NCBI GenBank assembly: GCA_001692895.1
Contig: KV748272.1
Coordinates: 1-64,000, forward strand
Direction of reading: 5' to 3'
Length of the DNA: 64,000 nt
From: Cenococcum geophilum 1.58
Lineage: Eukaryota; Ascomycota; Dothideomycetes; Gloniales; Gloniaceae
In this document: piece after piece, positions 1-12,004 of the stretch
Layout of the letters: the number at the start of each line of letters is the position of its first letter
How positions within the stretch are numbered: the first letter of the stretch is position 1
The notes under the pieces: model-generated
Database searches by the model: none
What the model was told of the DNA's origin: nothing
Seen by the model: only the letters and a program-made list of their open reading frames with translations
Program-made: the position numbers and the translations under genes

Positions 1-237
1 AACAGATGGATCGATCGAATAGGTTAGCTTGCGGATATTCGATTATCCGCGCAGCGGATATTCATCTGTTTCTTGGTCTGAGCATGCTGAGTCAAAACGC
101 AGACCGCGCCATCGCGATTTCTGTTCGCCTTTGTCGACTTCTCTCATCACCTCCAGACGCCACAACTGTCACGCATTACTTATATATGCCCAGTATAATT
201 GTTGTAATAGAGAGGCTTTAAGACTTCATTGCAAAAC

Positions 238-1479
238 ATGAGTGCCGAAGAAGAGCAGTTCGAGGAGGCTGGAGCTGGAGGACCCGGAGCACCAACGCCG
301 CTCGCGGCTCTCGAGGTATTCGCGTTTTTTGCCTCAATCCAAAGGTAATTGTGCTAATTTGTTCAAAGGGTGTTAATGGTCTGACTGCTCGCGATATCAA
401 ACTCATCATCGACGGCGGTTACAACACAGTGGAATCTGTGGCGTACACGTATGTACCTCTTCTCTCCTGTTTTGAATTTACGCTCAAAGAGAATATAGGC
501 CCCGAAGAGCACTGGAGCAGATCAAGGGAATCTCTGAGCAGAAGGCGTCTAAAATACTTGCAGAAGGTAGGTACTCTACCATATCTAAGTAACAGCGTCT
601 TATCTGACTTTCACAGCATCCAAGCTTGTCCCCATGGGTTTCACCACAGCAACAGAAATGCACCAACGGCGAAGCGAATTGATATCCATAACTACTGGAT
701 CAAAACAGCTGGACACGCTACTCGCTGGGGGCATTGAGACGGGTTCAATAACGGAGATATTCGGGGAGTTCAGGACGGGAAAGAGCCAGATATGCCACAC
801 ATTAGCAGTGACATGTCAGTTACCATTCGATATGGGTGGGGGGGAAGGTAAATGTCTATATATCGACACGGAAGGCACATTTAGGTAAGATCACCAGATT
901 GCTTCCTAACAGGCTGGAATTAATGCTAGCTATAGACCAGTGCGGTGCCTAGCTGTTGCCAATCGTTACGGGTTATCCGGTGAAGAGGTACTCGACAATG
1001 TTGCATATGCACGCGCTTACAACTCCGATCACCAGCTACAACTTTTAAACCAAGCTGCTCAGATGATGACCGAAACGCGATTCTCTCTTCTTATTGTTGA
1101 CTCTGCAACGTCCCTTTACCGGACGGATTTCTCTGGGCGTGGAGAGCTCTCAAATCGGCAAGTACATCTCGCTAAGTTCATGCGCGCTCTTCAAAGGCTA
1201 GCAGACGAGTTCGGTATCGCAGTCGTTATTACCAACCAGGTAGTTGCACAAGTGGACGGCGGCCCAAGTGCAATGTTTAATCCAGACCCAAAGAAGCCTA
1301 TTGGTGGTAATATCATTGCACACGCGAGTACTACCAGGCTGAGCTTGAAAAAAGGTCGTGGTGAGACGAGGATATGCAAAATTTACGACAGTCCTTGTCT
1401 ACCAGAGAGCGATTGCATGTTCGCAATCAACGAAGATGGAATTGGCGACCCTAGTCCAAAAGACCTTGAAAAGGACTGA
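238..1479 (+). CDS. RAD51: RAD51 recombinase (five exons)
   Basis: This is the eukaryotic strand-exchange recombinase that forms filaments on single-stranded DNA in homologous recombination. Proposed exons are 238-315, 369-448, 499-566, 617-884 and 936-1479, joining to 345 residues, the usual fungal length. The start gives [12 protein letters not shown], matching the acidic N-terminus of fungal Rad51. A helix-hairpin-helix region lies around residues 27-75. Walker A is GEFRTGKS at about 125-132 and Walker B is LLIVD at about 216-220. The DNA-binding loop region ([12 protein letters not shown]) and the C-terminus PSPKDLEKD are intact. All four introns have GT-AG ends and restore the family sequence across each junction. 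NUP120 follows 395 bases downstream on the same strand. I see no damage. The identification rests on near-complete recognition of the family sequence. Confidence 0.97.
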
Positions 1480-1874
1480 TTTGGCAAATCAAAGCAGGAA
1501 GGGTTCTGAATTCATTTTACGTTTACGAGTGTTATGTTTTATTTTAATATAGGACTTGACATGCATTGAAAGGTGCGAACTGTGGAAGAAGGCAAGGATC
1601 ATGGAGTTATGATTTCTCTTCACTATTCCAAGATTCTATATTACTTGAAATGAATTACTAGTTGTTTTATGGAGAATAGGAAATGTTGTGAAACGGCTTG
1701 CTCCAGGCGATTCTCCAAGCCACATCCTTGTCCGCCTTGCCCGCTGCTTGGCTCGCTCCAGGGCAGCTCCAAAGTTTTGTTTGAAGAGCAAGCTTCCAAC
1801 GCCAGCTCCCTTGCGCGCGACTGTCACCACCACACATTACCGTCTGATCCAATATTCAGCTTTATGGACTGGCT
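1480..1874. other. Intergenic region between RAD51 and NUP120
   Basis: No gene is supported here. It should hold the RAD51 3' UTR and the NUP120 promoter. Open frames at 1669-1920 and 1688-2038 overlap the NUP120 start in other frames and resemble no family I know. Confidence 0.6.
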
Positions 1875-4800
1875 ATGGCCAAAAACAAAGTGTTGTACCT
1901 CTACAAAGAGGCACGACTAAATCTCGAACAGGCATTTCCAGGTTCAACGATTGCAGTCTCTCTTCCGAGCCACACCAGTCCCACCTTTGGATCGCGCCCT
2001 CAACCCAAGCGCACGGTGATATCCGAGAAATACATTGATCAAGATGAGGATGAATTCGCGAAGAGGCATTTAGCCAGTGAGGGTTCCATATTCTTCAGGC
2101 GGATACACAAATACCCTAGGAGCTTTCTATGGAGGATTCTTGACGACCGTAGAGTACTGGAGATTCAGTCCATAGATTTAGATCAGGACTACGACAACCA
2201 AGCAGAAGCGACCTTAACCTTACTCTTAAGCTTTCCGACAACAATTCGACCCTTCGGAGTAGCTTTCTCTGAGCCAGAAGATCGGGATGCCTTGAACGTC
2301 TTTGTTCTGACAACATCGAATGATTTGTACACCCTCAATCTCCACAGAGATTTCTTTATAAAGCCAACGGCTACGGATATCGATATTGGAGATTGGTGCA
2401 AGACATTCATGTCATCATCGCTCAGTTTCCGGCAGCCATACAGACTCATTGCAACTAGCGCGGTTGAGTTACTAGTCTCTTTACATGATGGAGGATTATT
2501 GCGACTCTCAAGGAAGCCTGGAGATGACGGTGAGTTTACATTGCATACTGGTCAATACTTAGTACTAATTATGGTATAGGTTCATTCTGGCGCGAGATCG
2601 GCTTTAAAGAAAACAATTGGGGCTTTAAAAATCTGATTTCGTGGAAGGGGCATAACACTGTTCGATTTAACGGTATCGATTTAGAGGCTCCTGCTGCAGC
2701 TGCAATTGCTCTATCGCCGGATTCGGAGCACATATTCACAGTATGCTTAAACCACACGCTGAGGGTCTGGAATTTCAATACCGGTGCGGTCGGGATCCAG
2801 ACAGATCTATTGGGCGAAAATGAGCGGGACTCTCAAAAGGCGGCACAGTACTTTATCGGACCGTCACAACCGGTATTGATGCAGATCGTTGATATCCAGG
2901 GTGTTGGGGAGGGTGATCTATACTATGTGGTCACGTATTCTCCGAAACGACATCAGTTCAAATTCTGGGGAATCAAGGATGCAAATGACGCTAAACTCGG
3001 CATTCGAGACGTTCATTCCGATATTAGCTTTATACCGCCTGTTGATGAGTTGATGAACACAACCGTTTGGAACCTGGAAGAATTTTACATCAAGGCTTCA
3101 CCAGGATGGAGAGGCACGGAGATCTGGATTCGGGCAAGGTCAGGGCCTACCAGTAATATCTACAGTCTGAAGTTTGATTTGCACAAGGAGCAAAAGGAAA
3201 TAGAGAATACATGGAAAAACGACTGGGTGTCCGTGGATTCAGGGCCGCTCACAGTGGAAGGCCTACGACTAAATCCCTCGAATCCAGGAGAGGCCGATGC
3301 ACAAGATCCAACAATCCACAACCCAAGTGTGGCAGAGCGATGGCTGGAGTTTCTTTTCTACCCTGGTCGGTTCACCTTAGCCTCCTTGGAAACAGCGCTC
3401 TATGTGTATCGGAGGGGACTCGATGAGAAAAAAGTCGCAAACATTTCAAGCAAGGCCCCTCTGAAGGAGAGGATCTGCGTGGCAATCGCATCCAACATTG
3501 CCCTTAGGAATCGAAGCAGTGCGCCCATGGATTTCGATGAATATGAGTCTAATCTTGGTGTTCAATGGCAGATATTCTACGGTCTAGTCAAGGATGTACA
3601 CAAACGTAGAGGCGAAGCATTGTCACTAGTATTCGACCAGGACACGGACATTCCGTGGCTACTTCTATCCGACTATATTTCAGCAGTTCGAAAATGTAGC
3701 GAGATTGAGACGTTATGCTCGAATGCCGGTGTTCTCACAACTATAGATCAGCCTTCCGGCCCTCTTGCTCGAGCGTTACAAGATAACTATTCCCAGGACA
3801 TCGCCAGACTTCTAAACGCAGCCAAACTGTTCCGCAAAAGCTTTCCAGTCTCTTTCAATCACACTTTTAGGCTTGCTGTTAGGACTGAGGTTTTGCAAAC
3901 GCAGCTGCTTTCTGTTCCCGATCGCATGGAAGCCTTCGATCAAAGTTGCAATCTATGTACGCAAGTCACGGACGATGATCTGAACAAACTCACCGAGACC
4001 CTTGGACTAGACTTCCAAGACTTGACAAATGAACTTTTCTCGGCAGTAATTCAAAGACTAGGGCAGGAGGAGCATGGTCGTGGTACACTCAAAAAGCAAA
4101 TCACCAGATGCGGGCTGAGTGCACTTACCAGGATATCCCAGGAAAGCTCACAGTTGCATTTCGATATTCTACTCGACTTGTTAGCAATTGTGGTTTTCAT
4201 GGCCCTAGATCTCGACAAGGATGATCTCTCGGACGAGTTTGACCCTAGTGAGCTCTATGTGGAGATCATTAATCAGCTTAAAGACTACTCGGTTCTAACG
4301 TGGCTATCTGGTACTCCACGATCCCGTCCTGTCCCACCTAACCGTAATGCTGGGAAATGGGACTCGCAGTTGCTAAAAGATGGCTCAACAGCCAAGACTG
4401 GTTTCCCTCCTGTTTCTCAAACGGTTTTAGAAGGAATCTGCGGAGTGTACTGCTTCGACTTTTCTTTTCCGCGAGGACCACAGTCTGAAATTCTCACCTA
4501 TTGGGCCCGAATGTGGACATCGGAGCCGTTTCGAAACCAACAATACGATAATATAACGGCAAATGTGATGAGCTTCCTCCTTCTCCGCAAAGATTTCGAT
4601 CTAGCTTCCGATTTTATACGATTTTTGCCGGAGAGTAACTGGGCTAGCTACCTACATGCGCGACTCTACCTCGCAAAAGGCGAGTTCGGTTTGGCTTCAG
4701 CAAAATTTAAACGAGCGGCCTTCAAACTTTGTGAGAAGTCACCCAAAATTAATAAGTATGGCGACTAATATTTAAACAGCAATGGGACATTTCGACGTAG

Positions 4801-5669
4801 AATACACCGATCCTGATGGTTTGATAAATGTTGAGGAACGGGACTTTTTCTCGGATGGTCTAGCAAGATATTACCAACATGTCCTTAACTTGTTCGAGAA
4901 ATCAAAGGCTCATTCATTTGTCGCCGATTTCGCCAAGTTAGGATTGCAGTCTTTGACTGGCCAAGAACCGGCAGAGACCCGGACCGATCTTCTCTCTCGA
5001 CTCTTCAGCGCCTCTATACAAACGTCGCGCTTTGATGAAGCGTATTCAGCGTTGACCCGCTATACCAACGTTTCACTGTAAGTGCACTCCGACGATTAAT
5101 CCGGGTCAGTCCTAACACTTGAATGTAGTCGTAGGGCAGCATTGAATACACTCATCACGTCGATGATAGCCCAATCCCAAGCACCGGCTCTCCTCAAATT
5201 TCCATTTGTAAATCTATACAATGACGTTGACGATATTCTCGCATCCCTCTGCCAGAAGACTCTAAATATCTCTACGGGTCCACCGTACCATAAGATTCTC
5301 TACGCCTTCCGCATCGCGCGGAACGACTTCAGGGGTGCCGCCTCAATCCTATACGAGCGTCTCCAAAGGCTGCAGACTACATCATCGAAAATCCACGACC
5401 CCGAGGACAAGTCGCTTATGCAAAGTTACCTGATGCTGATAAACACCTTAGCATCCGTGCAACCTGACCAAGCCTGGATTCTCGCTGAACAACGAGTTGA
5501 CGAGAACGCAACAGCCTGGGGTATTGGGAAGGCTAAGGGCATTCTGAAGCGTCGCGTAGTGACACTAGAAGACCTCAGGAAAGAGTATCAAGCGGAGCTA
5601 GATAAAGTATCAGCAATGGAGAACGGGCAGTTTGCTTTTACAGGAGGTGATGAAATGGATGTTCTCTGA
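1875..5669 (+). CDS. NUP120: Nuclear pore protein Nup120/Nup160
   Basis: This is a scaffold nucleoporin of the Y-complex (Nup84/Nup107-160 complex), needed for pore assembly and mRNA export. Proposed exons are 1875-2529, 2580-4730, 4780-5077 and 5129-5669, giving 1214 residues. The N-terminal half is the beta-propeller of the Nup120/160 family, with ALSPDSEHIFTVCLNHTLRVW as a blade strand. The C-terminal half is a helical solenoid containing the conserved stretch EERDFFSDGLARYYQHVL. For the second intron I prefer the donor GTGAGA at 4731, because it keeps frame into SMGHFDVEYTDP, whereas the later GTATGG donor does not. The start at 1875 gives MAKNKVLYLYKEARLNL, which fits fungal orthologues. 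Nothing is truncated. The exact N-terminal residues are the least certain part. Confidence 0.93.
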
Positions 5670-6077
5670 AGCAAGGGAAGGTGCCTGGTTCTTAGCGAGG
5701 CGTTTTGGGTGAGACGTGTAAGAGTACAGCCACTCGGGAAGGGAGGATATGTAACCCGGTTGGTTGGTAGGTTATTGGTGAATTTATGAAGGCCTTCAAT
5801 GCATCATTGGTTCCTCCTTTTCACTTAAAATGTTGCTTGCTTGCGCCTTCTCGCCAAAAACGCCAAAATGATACGCTGAACCAATGCGGCTTAGCTAGCG
5901 GAAGGCATTAGCGAGGTTTCGCGGTTAGCGCGACCTCCAATCAACAAAGAGTCGCAACACCACAGGCCTGCTTTTTTCATGCAATGGCTGACCCTTTGAT
6001 TCTGTATACCCACACCTAATACCAAGCGTAATTTTCACTTCCTAGATGCTATACTCCCGGCAACAATAGAAATTATA
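5670..6077. other. Intergenic region before the E2 gene
   Basis: I see no gene in this stretch. It holds the NUP120 3' end and the promoter and 5' leader of the ubiquitin-conjugating enzyme gene, and includes a short AT-rich segment around 5985-6060. Confidence 0.55.
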
Positions 6078-7561
6078 ATGGTACGTGCCCCGCAATTCGT
6101 GTTCTCTCTTGCATAAAAGCCCACGCCTTTCTTCAAGCCAAACAAAGATACATTGGCATTGATACTCAGCAATGAAGCTGACATTCCTGGCCTGCGCAGA
6201 ACTCGAAATCCCTCCGCCGCCTCGCCGCCGACCACGGCTCCCTCCAAACCGCCGGCCTCCCCCCAAACTACCTCTTCCCACCCACCGCAAACGGCCAGGA
6301 CCCTTCCTCGGACCTCACCTCCCTCGACGTGCTCCTCGCCGGCCCCGTCGGCACGCCCTTCGCCGCCGGCGTCTGGAAACTACACCTAGACATCCCGCCA
6401 ACCTACCCCTCGGCGCCGCCCACCGCGGCATTCAGGACGCGCATATGGCACCCGAACGTCGAGGAGGCGACGGGCGCCGTGTGCGTCGACACGCTGAAGC
6501 GCGACTGGAGCGACAAGCTGCGGCTGAGAGACGTCCTGGTCACAATCAGCTGTCTGCTGATCCAGCCGAATCCAGCCAGCGCGCTGAATGCGGAGGCGGG
6601 CAAGCTGGCCGCGGAGGACTGGGACGGGTTTTGTCGCCGCGCGAAGTTGATGGCGGGGATTCATGCCGGCGTGCCAGCGGAGCTGAAGGAGCTGGTGAGG
6701 GAGGCGCAGGGGAGGGGGGAGGAGGCAGGGCAGCCGGAGGAAAGGGGGAAGGAGAAGGTGAGGGAGACGCCGAAGAAGCGGAAGCAGATGCAGATGCAGG
6801 ACGTCGTTGTTGAGGAGGAGGAGAACTTGCGCCAGAGGGATAGGCGTGCAGAGGAGTCGGATCCGGAGAGCGATTGGATCCCTGGGCCCGTGAGGGTGCC
6901 GGAGCCGTTTGGAGCGGGCCGCGATAACATTTTCGGGATTCGGCCCGGCACGCCTGCTGGTTTGGATGGAGAGGACCGCATGGATCTCGATACGCCGAAA
7001 AATAACGCGGCTCAAGCATCGCTATTTGGTGCTATGGGCGCGAAGAGCGGGGAGAGTACGACGCTGGGACTGGATTTGAACACACCACTTCCCGTTTTGC
7101 CAGCTTCGGGCTCATCGAGACTAGCGAGGGCCGCGAGGGCGGATGCGGACCCATTCGTTAGTGATGGTGCCCAGGAATCTAGCTTTCGAGCGCTGAGGAC
7201 ATTACATTTCAACGTCCCGCCTCCAGCATCTGCATCTACAAAACAGCCCACTAAGGGACAAATCACGCCCCCGAAATATTCACACCAACCCAAACCCGCT
7301 CCCATTCAACCTCCCACCCGTACTCACAGTCAGTCTTTCCCCACAGAATTTTCTTGGTCCTGGGTCGACTCCGAGATCATCCATGACACTGGCACGATTA
7401 TCGACGGCCCGCCTGTCGCTGAGGTCCTAAAGCGACTGCGTGACTCTAACAGTCGGAAACGGGAGCGCAACGAAATGAAACGGTTCAAGGCTGCCGGGTC
7501 CAGTCTGCGGAAGTATAACCGCGGCGCGTTCGGGGCGAGAAAGGGCCTGCATAGACTATGA
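6078..7561 (+). CDS. UBE2S-like ubiquitin-conjugating enzyme (E2)
   Basis: This E2 would accept ubiquitin from E1 on its active-site cysteine. The best start is ATG at 6078-6080, directly followed by a GTACGT donor. With an acceptor at 6198-6199 (branch-like GCTGAC upstream), exon 2 (6200-7561) continues as MNSKSLRRLAADHGSL, a good E2 first helix. The product is 454 residues. The UBC domain covers about residues 3-150, with HPN at 85-87 and the catalytic Cys at about 96 in GAVCVDTL. The block CLLIQPNPASALNAEAG followed by RAKLMAGIHAG is closest to UBE2S, the K11-chain E2 of the anaphase-promoting complex. Beyond residue 160 comes a long low-complexity tail, rich in Glu/Lys then Ser/Pro, ending in a basic stretch (SRKRERNEMKRFKAAG). 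Human UBE2S is much shorter. Substrate and chain type are inference. Confidence 0.85.
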
Positions 7562-7961
7562 GAAGCATGTCAGTATATCTTAGCAGCTTGCGAGAGTTCT
7601 TGGTTTTCAGTTTAGGCGTTAGTGCATAGCGAGGGCGTGAGTTGAAGGGTCCTTTACCTGTGCTGTATTGCATGGCTTTAGCAATGGGTTAGGGACTTCG
7701 CGGTTGACATGGTGTTGCACTGGGACATAGTGCTGAGAGCTTTGTCATGGAGTCTCTGGGGATCCCCTTTATCCTATTCTTCGTCCGATGGATAGAGGAT
7801 GGTGTACTACTATTAGACGTTCGACCGTTTTATGCAACTATATCCTTTTTTTCCTACATCATATATAGTCTGAGGGACTTCCGCAAGATTTATTAAGCGA
7901 TGTAACTAACTTATATAGGAGCTGTATATAATCTTTAATAAAGTTGTTAAAGTCACCTATA

Positions 7962-8267
7962 TCCCTTAACCCGCTGGTTCGCGTCCAGAAGTTATCGATA
8001 AGGACCAGCCAATCAGGTGGCTAGGATCAAACCAGTGCTTAGATATTTGAGCCTAGTGACATTCGATAATTACTATAGAAAACGTGTATGTATATCTAAT
8101 CTAGGGAGTTGAGTTAATCGATATAGGGCTGCCAGCATTCACCCTTTCTGCAGAACGGTATTTTACATACGCTGCAGCCAAATTGAGTCCTGCGTAGCCT
8201 TTGCTCTGGTGCTCGTGCACGGTCCAGATCTTTATCGATAAGCTCTGGATACCAGCGGATTAAGGGA
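7962..8267. mobile_element. MITE-like element, copy 1 (306 bp)
   Basis: The ends are inverted repeats. The left arm reads TCCCTTAACCCGCTGGT and the reverse complement of the right arm TCCCTTAATCCGCTGGT (one mismatch). A second paired block, TTATCGATAA, lies further in. TA dinucleotides at 7960-7961 and 8268-8269 flank the element, as expected for Tc1/mariner-type insertion. An internal block (CTCTGGTGCTCGTGCACGGTCC) is shared, with a few changes, with the element at 8472. No coding capacity. Confidence 0.7.
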
Positions 8268-8471
8268 TAAGGTCTAGGGCTGTCTTTCGGGACACGTTAT
8301 ATATCTCCTTAACACCTCGTAAGGCTGTAATTTGGCCCAGCTTATAGGCTTAAACACCTAAGTTAACTCTACCCTCTCGAAAAAGGGCCTCTTGCTGTTG
8401 TTGTGGTGTTGCCATTTAGGTGGTTGTTAATAACGCGTCGCGTGTTGGGTGGGGCGGGCCAGATCACGTTA

Positions 8472-8619
8472 TCCCTCCCCCTGGTAATATGGGTCTACGG
8501 TTATGGATAAGGGTTAGCAATAGAACCAATAGGATCAAGGCTTCGTGACCATACGCGTACTTTTGATTCTGGTGTTCGCGCACGGTCCAACTCTTGTAGG
8601 ATCCTACCAGGGGAAGGGA
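8472..8619. mobile_element. MITE-like element, copy 2 (148 bp)
   Basis: The terminal inverted repeat is TCCCTCCCCCTGGTA on the left and TCCCTTCCCCTGGTA as reverse complement of the right, flanked by TA at 8470-8471 and 8620-8621. The core at about 8536-8580 (GTGACCATACGCGTAC and neighbours) recurs in opposite orientation in the element at 12349-12498. No coding capacity. Confidence 0.72.
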
Positions 8620-8933
8620 TAGTACTTTTGCGAAACGACCAGTGGCTGATTGTCCTACGCCCAGACCCTCGCGCCCGTTATGGCCCTGCCATGCACGCCA
8701 GCCGCACCCGGTGAGAATGGGAGTTTTGTCTTTCGGCCAGTCAACCTCCTCCTTCATAACTATACGTCTTAGCCTTCTTACTATATATTCGCCATCACTG
8801 CCAACGAAACATGCGGCATCACTCCCCTCCTCCGCCTTGTCTCTTCGTCCCAAGAAGGTACTCTTACTCCTAGTTTTTTAACTAACAAGGTGGCATGCTA
8901 ACTGATGCGACCTAGGCGCAAAGAGACGTCAAC

Positions 8934-10777
8934 ATGAACCCCCCGACCGCTAACGCGCCTGCTTTCGGCGATTTTGAATTTCCATATCCCATGCTGAATC
9001 CCTATGCCTCGGAGCAATTCTACGAGCACTATGGTAATGCCTTGGAGCTTAACGGCTCAGCTTTGCAGATGCAACTCCAAGATGGGCGGGTGACGCCTAG
9101 CCAAATCCATGTAGCACATTCGTTCGATCCCTCTCCAGCACTTTACACCCATGCGGCCAATAGTACGGGATCTTTTGGCGATACTCGAACCACACCCACA
9201 ATTCCCATGGGCCCGCCCACTAGGCCGCGGAAGAGAAAGGCTCCAACGCTGCGTGCGAGTGACTGGGAGCCATACAAAGCTCGAATCGTTGAGCTTCATA
9301 TTATGGAGAAGCGGCCGCTTCAAGAAGTTAGGGAAGCTATTAAGATGGAGTTTGGCTTTACTGCTGAGTATGTCTCTTTTAAAGGTAGGCTTCTAGTGTT
9401 CTAATATAATCATGTTGTATAGGATCCGGCAATACCGAACACGCATAAGCCAATGGGGGTTGGATAAGAATATCAAACCGGAGGAGATGAGATCAATCGT
9501 CAGGAAACGGCAGCAAAGAAAGCTCGTCGAGGTCAATAAAGGCGAGCTTATTTTTCAAGTTAGAGGCTATAAGATAGAGCCACAAAAGATTGACAGATGG
9601 ATGAAGAGGCATGAGGTTCCTGAAAGCACCTTGTATGCTCCTAGTCCCGCAGCATGTAGGTTATTATATAACAGGCGTTATCTATATACGACGCTAACGT
9701 CCCGAAGCTACCCCATCCGCTGTGGGCTGTCGAACTGTTTCCGAACGCGGCTCTCCGGTTCTAAGTCCTGCATATTCAGTGGCAACCCCCATTATCTCAC
9801 CAGGAGGCATTTTTCATATGGGCCAGAGTCCCCAAATATCGTCTCCCGCCCTTTCTATCTCGAGTATAGTTCGACCTCAAGGCAATATTTTCGCAGGACA
9901 AAGCCCAGCTCCTACCTATCGATCTCTTCCAAACTTTCTACTAAGCGCTCCTGTCATTCCAGGCGTCTTCCAAGGCCAGTCGGCATCGGCACAGCCATAT
10001 CCACCCGGATTTGCGCTACCGCTGGAAATAGGCCATATGACAACAGGCTCTATGTGGTATCGATATAAACAAACAGACGAGGAGCATCTGCGGGAAAAGC
10101 TCTCTTCGGCGGAACTTTTGCACGGGACTAATCACTCTGAAACCTTGGGCATATTATCTAAATTAGGCAATGTGCTTATAGATCAGGGAAGGTATAAGTC
10201 TGCGGAGGAAGTGATCCGTAGATTGGTAGAAGGTCGCAGAGACGTAAACGGAAACGATGATGTCAACACGTTTCATGCCTTAGAGCTCCTTGGACGTGTG
10301 TTAGCTCATCAAGGACACTATACTGAGGCTAAGAAACTGCATCAAAGAACACTCGAGTTTAGAAAGGCTATGCTAGGAGAGGAGCACCCAGCCACGCTCA
10401 CCAGCGTCAGCAACCTTGGGTTGGTGTTAGAGAGCCAGGGCAAGTATAAAGAGGCAGAAGCGATGCACCGACGAGCACTAGAAGGAAGGGAGAAGGTTCT
10501 TTGGCCAGAGCACTTACACACGCTAACCAGCGTCAGCCACCTTGGGTTGGTGCTGTCAAGGCAGGGCAAGCACAAGGAGGCAGAAGCGATGCACCGACGA
10601 GATCTAGAAGGTTCGGAGAAGGTTCTTGGGCCAGAGCACCCGGACACGCTAATCAGCGTCAACAATCTTGGGTTGGCGCTGTCAAGTCAGGGCAAGTATA
10701 AAGAGGCAGAAGCGATGCACCGACGAGTACTAGAAGGTCGGGGAAGGTTCTTGGGCCAGAGCACCCAGACACGCTAA
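8934..10777 (+). CDS. Clr5-domain protein with TPR repeats (open part)
   Basis: Proposed exons are 8934-9367, 9423-9655 and 9708-10777, coding for 578 residues before the frame closes. A Clr5 domain covers about residues 110-162 (ASDWEPYKARIVELH, then QYRTRISQWGLDKNIK). It is a predicted DNA-binding domain common in fungal regulators and in TPR or ankyrin proteins. A Ser/Pro-rich linker follows. From about residue 390 come TPR repeats of kinesin-light-chain/NPHP3 type with a 42-residue period (EAEAMHRRALEGREKVLG, PEHPDTLTSV). The repeats are almost identical in DNA, so they expanded recently. The frame is lost near 10740 by a one-base deletion, and repeats in shifted frames continue to about 11930. 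The likely original product was therefore nearly twice this size. Function is unknown; such proteins are often grouped with NLR-like recognition genes. Confidence 0.7.
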
Positions 10778-11900
10778 TCAGCGTCAGCAACCTTGGGTCC
10801 GTGCTGTCAAGTCAGGGCAAGTATAAAGAGGCAGAAGCGATGCAGCGACGGAGCACTAGAAGGAAGGGAGAAGGTTCTTGGGCCAGAGCACCCAGACACG
10901 CTAACCAGCGTCAGCAATCTTGGGTCCGTGCTGTTCAAGGCAGGAGCAAATATGAAGAGGGCAGAAGCGATGCACCGACGAGCACTAGAAGGATCGGAGA
11001 AGGTTCTTGGCCAGAGCACCCAAACACGCTAACCAGCGTCAGCCACCTTGGGTCGGTGCTATCGAGGCAGGGCAAATATGAAGAGGCAGAAGGCGATGCA
11101 GCGACGAGCACTAGAAGGAAGGGAAGGTTCTTGGGCCAGAGCACCAGACACGCTGACCAGCGTCAGCAACCTTGGGTCGGTGTTAGAGAGCCAGGGCAAG
11201 TATAAAGAGGCGAAGCGATGCACCGACAAGCACTAGAAGGATCGGAGAGGTTCTTGGGCCAGAGCACCCAGACACGCTGAACAGCGTCAGCAACCTTGGG
11301 TCGGTGTTAGAGAGCCAGGGCAAGTATAAGGAGGCAGAAGCGATGCACCGACGAGATCTAGAAGGTTCGGAGAAGGTTCTTGGGCCAGAGCACCCAGACA
11401 CGCTAACCAGCGTCAGCCACCTTGGGTCGGTGCTATCGAGGCAGGGCAAATATGAAGAAGCAGAAGCGATGCACCGACGAGCACTAGAAGGAAGGGAGAA
11501 GGTTCTTGGGCCAGAGCACCCAGACACGCTAACCAGCGTCAATATGAAGAGGCAGAAGCGATGCACCGACGAGCACTAGAAGGATCGGAGAAGGTTCTTG
11601 GGCCAGAGCACCCAAACACGCTAACCAGCGTCAGCAACCCTAGGTTGCTATTGGAGAGCCAAGTATAAAGAGGCAGAAGCGATGCAGCGGCGAGCACTAA
11701 AAGGAAGGGAGAGGGTTCTTGGGCTAAAGCACCTAGACACGCTTGCCAGCATAGCCAACCTAGCATCGATGTTTTAGAGTCAAGGGCGGTGAAAGGAGGC
11801 CGAAGAGCTGTTTGTGCAAGTGATAGTGACGAGAAAGAGGGTGCTTGGGGCAGAGTATCCAGACACGTTGACTAGTGTAGGCAACCTGGCATTCACGCTT
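10377..11900 (+). repeat. Tandem 126-bp repeat array encoding TPR units
   Basis: About 13 copies of a roughly 126-bp unit are recognisable from the recurring block CGCTAACCAGCGTCAGC, at near 10396, 10513, 10645, 10770, 10899, 11026, 11150, 11275, 11400, 11527, 11620, 11738 and 11862. Units 2-10 are nearly identical and the last two are diverged. The unit starting near 11527 has lost 34 bases. Many units differ by single-base insertions or deletions that shift and then restore frame. Confidence 0.85.
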
Positions 11901-12004
11901 AAGTCCTAAAGCCGCAATAAGGAAGCCATCTCGCTGATGAAAATATGCGTCCGGTTTAAGAAATGGATTCTTGACCTTTATTATCCTAATAGAGTCTTCG
12001 CTTA
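10778..12004 (+). pseudogene. Frameshifted remainder of the Clr5-TPR gene
   Basis: Past the stop at 10777 the same protein continues in changing frames. Indels lie near 10740 (-1), 10848 (+1), 10935-10965 (three single-base insertions), 11011 (-1), 11089 (+1), 11120-11140 (net -3), 11213 and 11250 (-1 each) and in the short unit at 11540. The final diverged part reads TRKRVLGAEYPDTLTSVGNL, has a TAA where a CAA codon is expected (near 11908), and ends at TAA 12002-12004 after a typical TPR-protein C-terminus. Because several indels cancel within one unit, consensus errors in a repeat array are as plausible as real decay. Confidence 0.65.

Larger units (their letters stand above)
7562..8933. 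other. Gene-free stretch with two MITE-like elements
   Basis: No gene is supported in these 1.37 kb between the E2 gene and the Clr5-TPR gene. The stretch holds two short inverted-repeat elements, annotated separately. The remainder is AT-rich and should contain the promoter of the Clr5-TPR gene. Confidence 0.6.

Noticed and set aside
6172..7019. Long alternative frames across the E2 gene on both strands
   Set aside because: They are shadows of the GC-rich coding frame; only the frame with HPN and the active-site Cys has family motifs.
10377..11900. Repeat array considered as CRISPR-like or satellite DNA
   Set aside because: The unit is coding (TPR) in frame, has no spacers, and the organism is a fungus.
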